Shown here piece by piece: positions 1-8,090 of a stretch of DNA of 33,300 bases; positions within the stretch are counted from its first letter, which is position 1; each line of letters begins with the position of its first letter. The DNA comes from Acidimicrobiaceae bacterium (lineage in GTDB: Bacteria > Actinomycetota > Acidimicrobiia > Acidimicrobiales > Ilumatobacteraceae). The stretch lies in NCBI GenBank assembly GCA_947488685.1, contig CANLAH010000007.1, positions 1 to 33,300 of the forward strand. Direction: 5' to 3'. The position numbers and the translations under genes are program-made. The notes below the pieces were generated by a model. The model made no database searches. It saw nothing but the letters and a program-made list of their open reading frames with translations, and was not told where the DNA came from.

Positions 1-449
1 CTACGAACAATCGGCGAAAAATATCCGCCAGCACCGGCGTGAACAGGCATGCTGAATGGCAGTGGAACAGACAGAGCCCACATGGCGTTGCCATCACTTT
101 GTTTTTCAAATGCAATCGTGAGCACCCGTTTGTGGACACCTGACATCACGTGTTGGGCAGCCACAATTGCCGTCGATCCACCAACGCTGCCGGCAGTGTG
201 CACTCTAAACAACGGCTTGCCGCTTGCTGCCAATGAATCGGTCAACCACAACTCAGGCATCATCACGCCTTCGAGCATGTCTGGCGCTTTTCCGATGACG
301 ATGGCGTCAATGTCAGCCAGCGTCATGTTGGCGTCAAGTAAAGCCCGATCAACTGCTTCGCGTACAAGTCCAGCAATACTCACATCACCGCGACACGAGG
401 TGTGATGAGTTTGACCAACTCCAACAACAGCACAACGATGAAGCGCCAT
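1..449 (-). CDS. Thiolase-fold / lipid-transfer (Ltp, SCP-x-like) protein, N-terminal part, truncated at window edge
   Basis: Reverse-complement reading from ATG at 449-447 is open to position 1: MALHRCAVVGVGQTHHTSCRGDVSIAGLVREAVDRALLDANMTLADIDAIVIGKAPDMLEGVMMPELWLTDSLAASGKPLFRVHTAGSVGGSTAIVAAQHVMSGVHKRVLTIAFEKQSDG. Thiolase-like N-terminal domain; start overlaps upstream stop (TGATG). Absent from the ORF track because it runs off the edge. Confidence 0.85.
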   Translation of the reverse strand, partial: MALHRCAVVGVGQTHHTSCRGDVSIAGLVREAVDRALLDANMTLADIDAIVIGKAPDMLEGVMMPELWLTDSLAASGKPLFRVHTAGSVGGSTAIVAAQHVMSGVHKRVLTIAFEKQSDGNAMWALSVPLPFSMPVHAGAGGYFSPIVR

Positions 450-1504
450 CAGTTTCCTTCCAGTACAGCAACGATATTTTGTTGCAGACAAGCACCCTGA
501 GCCGCATGCGCAACAGCGCGATCGGCATCGCCCTTAAAGATTTGTCTAGCGGCTTGACCAAAACGCGCCAGTCCGGCGGCCATGAGTGGATTAGCAACGA
601 GCGCTCCGCCACTTGGCATCATGCGCGTAGTTGAGCGATCTATGCCCATTGATTGCGCCAAGATGATTTCGTGATGGCTATACGTGGCGTGAAGTTCGGC
701 AACATCAACTTTGTCCTTGGTCACGCCAGCATGAAACGAAGCAAGTGCCGCTGAATTGCTTCTGCTGAGATCTCGTAATCCAAGGTTTTGAAAATCAATC
801 CGATGATCGATGCCACGAATCCATGCCGGCCGATCACACATTTCTAGCGCTCTGTCTGCAGTGGTCATAATGATCGCAGCCACCCCGTCTGCCATTGCAG
901 GGCAGTCATGCGCGCGCAACGGATTTGCGGTCATGGGTTCGTCAAGCAACTCATCAGCGTCGCGGTATCCGTAGGCCAATACATTGGGGTTGTCGGCTGC
1001 ATCTCGCAAACTTCGCGACACAACATCTGCCATTTGACGTTCTGTCACAGTTCCGGCGTCAATCGCCGCGCGCGCGCCCATTGCCTCAAGCGAACGAAAT
1101 CCGGGCCACAGCGGAGCGACAACATACGGATCAAGTTGCAATGTCAGCGCGCGATTCATGTCACCTGCCGATGATTTACCATTACCAAACACAAGCGCAG
1201 TATTGGCTTCTCCAGTTTGGATTTTTACCCACGCCTCGTACAGTGCCCATGCGCCGTCCATTTCGACGTGACTCTCCATGATTGGTGGCCATGCGCCCAG
1301 TGCATCGACAGCGGAAACAAAACTAAATGGCTGACCTGTCATGTAGTCACAACTTCCGTGACACCAAAAATCAATATCGCTCCGCTGGACATTTGCACGA
1401 TTCAGGATTTCGTGCACGACAGGCACAATCATCTCCACCGGACTCAGGGTCGTCGCTGAGGTGTTTTGACCTTCGATGTAGGCAACAATTGCAACGTCAC
1501 GCAT
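449..1504 (-). CDS. Thiolase-fold / lipid-transfer (Ltp3/Ltp4-like) protein, 351 aa
   Basis: Translation has thiolase-like features (ESHVEMDGAWALYEAW; ELHATYSHHE; PSGGALVANPLMAAGLARFGQAARQI; GACLQQNIVAVLEG). Start overlaps the DUF35 stop as TAATG. Confidence 0.85.
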   Translation of the reverse strand: MRDVAIVAYIEGQNTSATTLSPVEMIVPVVHEILNRANVQRSDIDFWCHGSCDYMTGQPFSFVSAVDALGAWPPIMESHVEMDGAWALYEAWVKIQTGEANTALVFGNGKSSAGDMNRALTLQLDPYVVAPLWPGFRSLEAMGARAAIDAGTVTERQMADVVSRSLRDAADNPNVLAYGYRDADELLDEPMTANPLRAHDCPAMADGVAAIIMTTADRALEMCDRPAWIRGIDHRIDFQNLGLRDLSRSNSAALASFHAGVTKDKVDVAELHATYSHHEIILAQSMGIDRSTTRMMPSGGALVANPLMAAGLARFGQAARQIFKGDADRAVAHAAQGACLQQNIVAVLEGN

Positions 1505-1995
1505 TACAGATGCCTCGCATACACATCAAAATCTGCATCGGGTTCACCAGTTGGTTTGTAATACAGAATGTTCTCCAGCGACGGCGTCCACTCTGACTTA
1601 TCTTTCCAAACAGGCTCTACACGCATTCCCATGCGCACATCGGCAGCTTCACACTCTTGAATCAGATGCTGCATGCCAATATCGGCACCATCCAAAAGAA
1701 TTGTGGCCGCAACATATGGAATCTTGATTGTCTGACCAAGAAAGGGAACATTCACTACGCAAAACGTGGTGATGGTTCCGCGCGGGCCGACTTCTACTTC
1801 GGCAGCAAGCAATACTCCGCACCTCGGGCATATCCCATTTCGTGGAGGAAAGTACACGAGCTCACAATCAGGACATCGTCTCCCTATGAGTTTGCCATTT
1901 TCAAGACCACGCATGTATACAACTGATCCAGGTCCAGATGACCACGTGTAATCAATGCCAATTGGTGTGCGAATGCGCAAGATGTCGTCAGCCAT
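1504..1995 (-). CDS. DUF35 OB-fold protein with rubredoxin-like Zn-ribbon
   Basis: ORF 1504..2091; likely start is the ATG at 1995 (MADDILRIRTPIGIDYTW), overlapping the previous stop by 8 nt (ATGGCTGA). Zn-ribbon CPDC...CPRCG with VYFPPR, then OB fold ITTFCVVN...VPFLGQTIKIPYVAATILLDGAD. Confidence 0.85.
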   Translation of the reverse strand: MADDILRIRTPIGIDYTWSSGPGSVVYMRGLENGKLIGRRCPDCELVYFPPRNGICPRCGVLLAAEVEVGPRGTITTFCVVNVPFLGQTIKIPYVAATILLDGADIGMQHLIQECEAADVRMGMRVEPVWKDKSEWTPSLENILYYKPTGEPDADFDVYARHL

Positions 1996-2476
1996 GAGCG
2001 CCCTCTGGCTCGAAACACGTGATTGCCGTGATGGATGGAGTTGGTTCGGCTGCCCACACTGCTCGCACGCGCATACCAGTTGACATGTCACTTACAGAAG
2101 CGACACGAACTGCGTGCAACATTGGGGTATCTGCTCCGTCAAGAAGTATGAGTGCCCAAGCAAATGGTTGTTGCAATGTGTTGTCTGCAAATGGCTCTGG
2201 TTGCCAACTCCACGTCAGCACGAGGCCGGTATCGCTAACAGCCACCCACTCTGTGAGAGCTGCTCCGGTGGCGGGATCAAACTCGAGTGGCGGAACGTGC
2301 ACACTTGCGTCAACTCCTCGCGTTCCTTCAATTTTTTTTGCAGCAAGCGACGTTAAAAAACGACCTATGACTGCGCCCACCGTGCGGTCATAGGGATAGA
2401 ACAAGCGAAGTGGCGCCATCAACGAGCCATCGGGGCCAACCGTTGCAATTATGGGAGGTGTACCTGGGGCTGCCAC
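1988..2476 (-). CDS. DUF35-like OB-fold protein lacking Zn-ribbon cysteines
   Basis: 162 aa, GTG start at 2476. VHVPPLEFDPATG resembles the DUF35 linker and QQPFAWALILLDGADTPMLHAVRV matches the OB region of the neighbour, but the CxxC pairs are absent. Confidence 0.7.
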   Translation of the reverse strand: MAAPGTPPIIATVGPDGSLMAPLRLFYPYDRTVGAVIGRFLTSLAAKKIEGTRGVDASVHVPPLEFDPATGAALTEWVAVSDTGLVLTWSWQPEPFADNTLQQPFAWALILLDGADTPMLHAVRVASVSDMSTGMRVRAVWAAEPTPSITAITCFEPEGAHG

Positions 2477-2499
2477 GCCTTATTTTTTAGCACATGCTG

Positions 2500-2524
2500 A
2501 GTTTCTGACATGGTGTCAGAAACT
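2500..2524. promoter_or_regulatory. Perfect palindrome, candidate TetR-type operator (site 1)
   Basis: AGTTTCTGACA-TGG-TGTCAGAAACT: 11-bp perfect arms, 3-nt centre, in the divergent spacer between 2476 (-) and 2565 (+). Confidence 0.8.
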
Positions 2525-2564
2525 GATAGATTTTTTGCGCAGAGACTTTTTTAAGGGGGACATC

Positions 2565-3965
2565 ATGAGAAGAATTCTTGGAATCGCTGGAGTTGTCACG
2601 CTCGTAGCACTCAGTGCGTGCTCGGCTAGTGGATCAAGCGACGGCGCTGACTCCACCGCGCAGAGCGCTCCTGTCGACACGGCGGCATCTGGTTCTGACA
2701 CTGTCACATTCGGCACAATGGATAGCCCATGCGGAAAAGGCACTGCCACAGTTGACGCCACTCAAAACGGCGGACCAACACTTAAAGTCGTGGCAGCAAC
2801 AGATAAGGGCTTCACCATTACTCCTGGTCTTGACATCGAACTTGAAGATGCCGCCAAGGGCTTTGTTGGCTGGTGCAACGAACAAGGTGGCATCCAAGGC
2901 GTACCACTCGAACTAATCGAAGTTGATGCCGCTTTATTTCAGGTGCCTGCGGCGATGGAGAAGATCTGCGCAAGCGCATTTGCAATGGTGGGTGGTGGAT
3001 TGGTCTTTGACAATCAAGAGTTCCCACGCTTTCATGAATGCAAGATGATCGACTTTGCTGCGTACACAGTGACATCAGCAAAAGCGGGCTCAAATGGGAA
3101 AATTCAACCCATCCCCAATCCGGCACAAGTGAAGCCAACAAGTTGGTTGTTGTATCTCAAGAAGAATCATGCCGAAGACATCAAAAAGACCGCCATCCTT
3201 GCCGGAAACTTCGAAACTACTTTGAACGTTGCTAAAGGTCTCAAAGAAACCATGGAGATTGTCGGTGGCTTTGATTCAGTAGACATCATTGAGTACAACT
3301 CAGCAGGCGAAGCTTCCTGGACGCCATTCGCACAAAAACTTAAGGACAAGGGAATCACGGCGATGTCCTTTGTCGGATCACCCCCCGGAATCATCCCATT
3401 GCTTAAAGCAATGCAAGAAATTGGTTACAAGCCAAACGTAATTTTTAATGACGGAAACTTCTACGACTCTTCACTTGAAAACCTTGGACCAATGTCTGAC
3501 GGTCTCATTGCACGCACGGTGTATTCGCCTTTTGAAGAGAGCGCAAACTTTCCTGCAATGAGTGACTTCCTGGCCATCATGAAGAAATACAATCCAAGCG
3601 GCAAAATCGCTGGACTCGGCCTGCAGACATTCTCGGCTTATCTCATGTTTGCTCAATCAGTAAACGAGTGCGTCAAGACCAACAACAATGTCATTGAGCG
3701 CGAGTGCGTGCTTGCCCAAGCAAAAAAAATTACGTCATGGACTGCTGGCGGCTTGCACACAGAGACAAATCCGAGCGCAGGCACTCCCCCTAAATGTGGC
3801 ACCCTGATGCAGTTGCAAGGTGGCAAGTGGACACGCCTGTTCCCTGCACTTGGTAGCGCGGACGACAACGGCAATGGTTGGCACTGTGACGAAGATGGAG
3901 TTGCCAATCTGACTGGCTCGTACGGAGACGCAACGCCAGGCATTGACACAAGTCGACCGAACTAA
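2565..3965 (+). CDS. Branched-chain amino acid-type ABC transporter substrate-binding lipoprotein (Peripla_BP_6-like)
   Basis: ORF 2451..3965; true start likely ATG 2565 after AAGGGGGA SD. Lipoprotein signal MRRILGIAGVVTLVALSAC (LSAC lipobox); followed directly by Liv-type permease and ATPases. Confidence 0.88.
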   Translation: MRRILGIAGVVTLVALSACSASGSSDGADSTAQSAPVDTAASGSDTVTFGTMDSPCGKGTATVDATQNGGPTLKVVAATDKGFTITPGLDIELEDAAKGFVGWCNEQGGIQGVPLELIEVDAALFQVPAAMEKICASAFAMVGGGLVFDNQEFPRFHECKMIDFAAYTVTSAKAGSNGKIQPIPNPAQVKPTSWLLYLKKNHAEDIKKTAILAGNFETTLNVAKGLKETMEIVGGFDSVDIIEYNSAGEASWTPFAQKLKDKGITAMSFVGSPPGIIPLLKAMQEIGYKPNVIFNDGNFYDSSLENLGPMSDGLIARTVYSPFEESANFPAMSDFLAIMKKYNPSGKIAGLGLQTFSAYLMFAQSVNECVKTNNNVIERECVLAQAKKITSWTAGGLHTETNPSAGTPPKCGTLMQLQGGKWTRLFPALGSADDNGNGWHCDEDGVANLTGSYGDATPGIDTSRPN

Positions 3966-3998
3966 CTAGCCACAGCACTCGCTGGCGACACTAGAAAC

Positions 3999-6266
3999 AT
4001 GCAGCAACTCGTCGCATATACAGTCATTGGTCTTACGACTGGCGCAATCTACGCCCTTGCATCAAGTGGCCTCGTCGTCACATATGTGACATCTGGTGTC
4101 TTTAATATTGCCCACGGGGCAATCGGAATGATTGCCGCATTTTCTTACTGGCAAGTTCGCTTTGAGTGGGGATGGCCTGCCCCAGTTGCGCTCTTTGCCA
4201 TTTTGGGAGTGCTGTGTCCAGCACTGGGCCTTGTTATCGATCGAGTTGCTCTTCGCGGTCTCGCACAGGCAACCGAGGTCACGCGGCTCACAGCGACTGT
4301 GGCGTTAATGGCTGCGTTTATTGGCATCGCCACATGGATCTGGCCACCAGAAAATCGTCAACCGTTTCGTGGATTCTTTGATGGCAACAACGTGAGTGTC
4401 CTCGGCGTCAATGTGGGCTGGAACAAAATTATTGCTCTCATCGCCGCAGTAGTAGTAGCAGGGGGTCTGCGAATCCTGTTGTACAAGACTCGCCTTGGAA
4501 TACAAATGCGAGCCGTTGTCGACGACCGCAGTTTGGCCGAACTCAATGGTGCGCGACCAGCGCGCATCGCAAGTGCATCTTGGGCGCTCGGCGCATCGTT
4601 GGCTGGACTCGCTGGCATCTTGCTCGCCGCCGAGGTTCAACTCAATGTGGTGCCGCTGACATTGCTGGTCATCAATGCTTATGCCGCTGCAATCTTTGGC
4701 AGGCTCAAAAGTTTGCCGCTCACCTTTTTAGGAGCAATGGCTCTGGGTTTAACCGAAGCATATTTACTATGGGGTCAAGGGCAATCGTGGTTCCCCGAAA
4801 CAATCGGTGGCTTCTCCACTTCTGGCTTGCGACAGGCCACTCCAACAATTTTCCTTTTCCTTTTGCTTATGTTATTACCGCAAGCCAAATTACGAGCTGG
4901 TGCTGCGCGAGTGCGTGAGCGTTCGGCAATTCCACAATGGAATACCGCAATTTTGGGAGCAGCGGTTTTGGTCATCGGTTCAATTGCTGTGACCGGCATG
5001 ATGACTCGCTCAAACACGATCTATCTCATACAAGCGCTCATTATGGCCCTTGCAGTCGTGAGTCTTGTCCCACTCACGGGTTATGCCGGTTTGGTATCGC
5101 TCGCACCATTGACATTTGCTGGTATCGGTGCGGTGCTGATGTCCAAAATGCCCGGAGACGGAAACGTCGTCTCATTGATCGCAGTTGTCGTGGTTGTGGC
5201 GCTCATCGGAGCAGTCGTCGCATTACCTGCATTGCGACTTGAAGGCATTTATTTAGCACTTGCCACAGGAGCATTTGCCTTGCTCGTGTCAATCTTGGTG
5301 TTTAACCAAGGCAAGATTTTTTCCAACGGCGTTGCTGAAGTGCCACCATTGCGCTTACCTGGCGTAGATCTTTCACAGCCACGACCAAAAGCAATTTTCT
5401 TGTCTGTGGCGTTCGCCGTGGTCGGGTTGCTACTCGTAGCACTGCGACGCAGTTCATTGGGACGTCAGTTTGTAGCAATGAAAGATTCGCCACTTGCAGG
5501 AGCCACATTGGGCATGAACTTGGTGCGCACGAAAGCATTGGCATTTGCGATGAGTGCAGCAATCGCATCCCTTGCCGGAGCACTTGACGCTGGCAAGGTT
5601 GCACCAGATAACTACACGTTCGATCGCAGTCTTCCAATCTTATTGTTGGCGATCGTCAGCGGTGTCGGCTCGATCGGTGGTGCGTTTTTTGGTGGGATGC
5701 TGCTCGGGTCTAACACTGTCCTGGCTTCAATTGTTCCGTCGGTCTCAAACATCACGCAAGTCATGCCTGGCCTGATCGGGCTCAGCATGGGACGCAATCC
5801 CAACGGAACAGCATCTCAGATTGCCACTGGGTTTCGCCCCGTCACATCTCATCCACAATCACTCCTCACTGCTCTTAGCGGTATCGGCGCACTCTGGTTG
5901 CTGACATCAGTCGACATTATTTCGCATTGGGGATTTTTTGCCGCGCTCGTCATCTGGGGTCTAGGAATTGTGCCCAACCTGCCAGCACTCGCTGTCACGT
6001 CTGGACGATCCCGTGCGTTGTGTCTTCTTATCGCTGCTGTCGGAATGGGTATTGCAGCATTCTTTGACGACATCTTTGAGGCTGTGCCAACCGGTGGACG
6101 ATTGTTGGCAATCATCGTGTTGTTTGTAGTTGTTGGTAATGCAATACGCCGTATCCACACTCCCGTCGCGCCAACATCAAAATCATCACCAGATTTAATG
6201 GGACTGACTGGTTTTACTCCTGAAGAGTTGTCACAGTCTGATCGCGCAATCAAGGTGGTGCCATGA
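3999..6266 (+). CDS. Fused LivH-LivM-type ABC permease with extra C-terminal membrane segment
   Basis: 755 aa. N-terminal LivH features (GLTTGAIYALASSGLVVTYVTSGVFNIAHGAIGM), second half LivM-like (GYAGLVSLAPLTFAGIGAV ... LEGIYLALATGAFALLV ... SGVGSIGGAFFGGMLLG). Confidence 0.9.
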   Translation: MQQLVAYTVIGLTTGAIYALASSGLVVTYVTSGVFNIAHGAIGMIAAFSYWQVRFEWGWPAPVALFAILGVLCPALGLVIDRVALRGLAQATEVTRLTATVALMAAFIGIATWIWPPENRQPFRGFFDGNNVSVLGVNVGWNKIIALIAAVVVAGGLRILLYKTRLGIQMRAVVDDRSLAELNGARPARIASASWALGASLAGLAGILLAAEVQLNVVPLTLLVINAYAAAIFGRLKSLPLTFLGAMALGLTEAYLLWGQGQSWFPETIGGFSTSGLRQATPTIFLFLLLMLLPQAKLRAGAARVRERSAIPQWNTAILGAAVLVIGSIAVTGMMTRSNTIYLIQALIMALAVVSLVPLTGYAGLVSLAPLTFAGIGAVLMSKMPGDGNVVSLIAVVVVVALIGAVVALPALRLEGIYLALATGAFALLVSILVFNQGKIFSNGVAEVPPLRLPGVDLSQPRPKAIFLSVAFAVVGLLLVALRRSSLGRQFVAMKDSPLAGATLGMNLVRTKALAFAMSAAIASLAGALDAGKVAPDNYTFDRSLPILLLAIVSGVGSIGGAFFGGMLLGSNTVLASIVPSVSNITQVMPGLIGLSMGRNPNGTASQIATGFRPVTSHPQSLLTALSGIGALWLLTSVDIISHWGFFAALVIWGLGIVPNLPALAVTSGRSRALCLLIAAVGMGIAAFFDDIFEAVPTGGRLLAIIVLFVVVGNAIRRIHTPVAPTSKSSPDLMGLTGFTPEELSQSDRAIKVVP

Positions 6267-6976
6267 CCGCTCTTCTTGAGGTTCGTAGTGTTGCTGTTCG
6301 CTTTGGCGGTGTCATGGCGCTGTCAGGAGTTGACCTTGATGTGCAAAAAGATTCAATCACTGGGCTCATTGGCCCTAATGGAGCCGGCAAAACAACCCTC
6401 TTTAATGTGATCTGCGGAATCCGTCAGCCCACGACAGGTGTTGTGCTGCTTGACAATGAAGAAATCAATGGTGTTCCCACTCAAAAACGAAGTGCCATGG
6501 GGATTGGACGCACCTTTCAGCGACTTGAACTCTTCACCACCTTGTCGGTTTTTGACAATGTTCTTGTTGCTGCCGAACTCGCTCGCGTCAGCAATCCGCA
6601 TGCCGTTGCGCGCGAGCAGATCGAACTTCTTGGTCTGACTGATCGTGCCGACACGATTGCCGGAGAACTACCGACAGGATCAGCACGCTTGCTCGAAGTT
6701 GCGCGTGCACTTGCCGGGCGTCCGCGATTGCTCTTGCTTGATGAACCCGCCTCTGGGTTAGATGATGTCGAAACTCAACAACTCGGCGTTTTGTTGCAGC
6801 AACTTAAGTCACTGGGCATCACTGTCTTACTTGTCGAACATGATATGAGTTTGATCATGAAGGTATGCGATCAAATTCATGTGTTAGATCTCGGGAACGT
6901 AATTGCAAGCGGAACACCCGATCAGATTCAACACGATCCAAGTGTCATTGACGCATATCTCGGAGCAGTGCGATGA
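6263..6976 (+). CDS. livG: LivG-type ABC ATP-binding protein
   Basis: Walker A GPNGAGKTT, signature-like LPTGSARLLEVARAL, Walker B LLLLDEPASGLDD; ATGA overlap with permease. Confidence 0.92.
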   Translation: MTALLEVRSVAVRFGGVMALSGVDLDVQKDSITGLIGPNGAGKTTLFNVICGIRQPTTGVVLLDNEEINGVPTQKRSAMGIGRTFQRLELFTTLSVFDNVLVAAELARVSNPHAVAREQIELLGLTDRADTIAGELPTGSARLLEVARALAGRPRLLLLDEPASGLDDVETQQLGVLLQQLKSLGITVLLVEHDMSLIMKVCDQIHVLDLGNVIASGTPDQIQHDPSVIDAYLGAVR

Positions 6977-7689
6977 GTGGAATCGGCGAACCTATTCTTG
7001 AACTGAAAAATATCAGTGCGAGCTACGATGCTATTTCGGTACTGCACGATGTCAATATCACCGTGCGCCGTGGAGAAGTCATGGCATTGCTCGGACCAAA
7101 TGGTGCCGGAAAAAGTACGGTTCTCAAAATTGCTAGCGCCTTAATGCGTCCGACGCAAGGCTCCGTCCACATTGCTGGACACGACCTCACTGGAGCCGCC
7201 GCGAGTGAACTTGCCAGACTCGGCGTGTGCACGATTCCAGAAGGACGCGGGATTTTCCCCAATCTCACTGTTCGCGAAAATCTGGAGATGGCTGCCCGAA
7301 AAGGACTCTCTGTCTCGGTCATCCAAGAACGTGCTTTCGCACGTTTCCCAATCTTGGCTGAGCGCAGAACTCAACTTGCCGGAACATTGTCTGGTGGTCA
7401 GCAGCAGATGCTCTCGTTGGCGCGCGGTTTAGCAACCGATCCTGTTTTGCTGATGTTGGATGAAATGTCAATGGGGCTTGCCCCGATTGTGGTTGCCGAT
7501 CTGTACGAACAGGTACAAGCCATCGCTGCCGAGGGAGTCTCGGTACTTGTGATCGAACAATTTGCCCGCACCGTGCTCGGAATTGCAGATACTGCAGTCG
7601 TCATGTCTCATGGTCATGTTCGGTTCTCTGGTAACGCCCGTGACGTGGATGAAGCCACTCTGTCGAGCGCCTACCTTGGGACAAAGTAA
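6973..7689 (+). CDS. livF: LivF-type ABC ATP-binding protein
   Basis: Walker A GPNGAGKST, signature LSGGQQQMLSLARGL, Walker B LLMLDEMSMGLAP; ATGA overlap with livG. Confidence 0.93.
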   Translation: MSGIGEPILELKNISASYDAISVLHDVNITVRRGEVMALLGPNGAGKSTVLKIASALMRPTQGSVHIAGHDLTGAAASELARLGVCTIPEGRGIFPNLTVRENLEMAARKGLSVSVIQERAFARFPILAERRTQLAGTLSGGQQQMLSLARGLATDPVLLMLDEMSMGLAPIVVADLYEQVQAIAAEGVSVLVIEQFARTVLGIADTAVVMSHGHVRFSGNARDVDEATLSSAYLGTK

Positions 7690-7729
7690 TCTGACATCTA
7701 GCACCCCACACACCAGGTCAGGAGCCCAG

Positions 7730-8086
7730 ATGAACGAAGAACGAATCACTCAATTCACTGAAGAAGTTGCCGAACTTAAATTGCGTGGCGCAAAGGGCGA
7801 CAACGAGCGTTGGTTGTTGCTCATCGGATCAATCATGTTGGTTGTGGGAGTTGCTCTTGGTGTCGTCGGCGGAGTGATGGCCAGCGGAACTACCAACACT
7901 GCTGATCAAGTTGCTGCAATTGCCACCGGGAGCCTCGTCGGATTAGTGCTCGTCATCGCGGGCACTGCGTTGTTCTTGCGCTATTCAGCAGGTCGCTTTA
8001 TTCGCTTTTGGATGGTTCGTTTTGTTCACGAACAGCGCAGCGAGACAGATCGACTGATTGCGGCAATCGAGAAATCACAGAAGTAG
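7730..8086 (+). CDS. Small two-TM membrane protein of unknown function
   Basis: 118 aa from ATG 7730 (SD GGAG): MNEERITQFTEEVAELK... with two hydrophobic stretches (WLLLIGSIMLVVGVALGVVGGVMA; AAIATGSLVGLVLVIAGTALFL). Same strand, 40 bp after livF. Confidence 0.75.
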   Translation: MNEERITQFTEEVAELKLRGAKGDNERWLLLIGSIMLVVGVALGVVGGVMASGTTNTADQVAAIATGSLVGLVLVIAGTALFLRYSAGRFIRFWMVRFVHEQRSETDRLIAAIEKSQK

Positions 8087-8090
8087 AGAT

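Noticed and set aside
2451-2564. N-terminal extension of the SBP ORF
   Set aside because: It would run through the palindrome; the lipoprotein signal peptide and strong SD place the start at 2565.
5849-6253. 134-aa minus-strand ORF
   Set aside because: Antisense to the C-terminal hydrophobic part of the permease; shadow ORF.
7691-7720. TCTGAC...GGTCAG as a fourth operator copy
   Set aside because: The half-sites are about 20 nt apart rather than 5 and lie within the importer operon; not the same motif.
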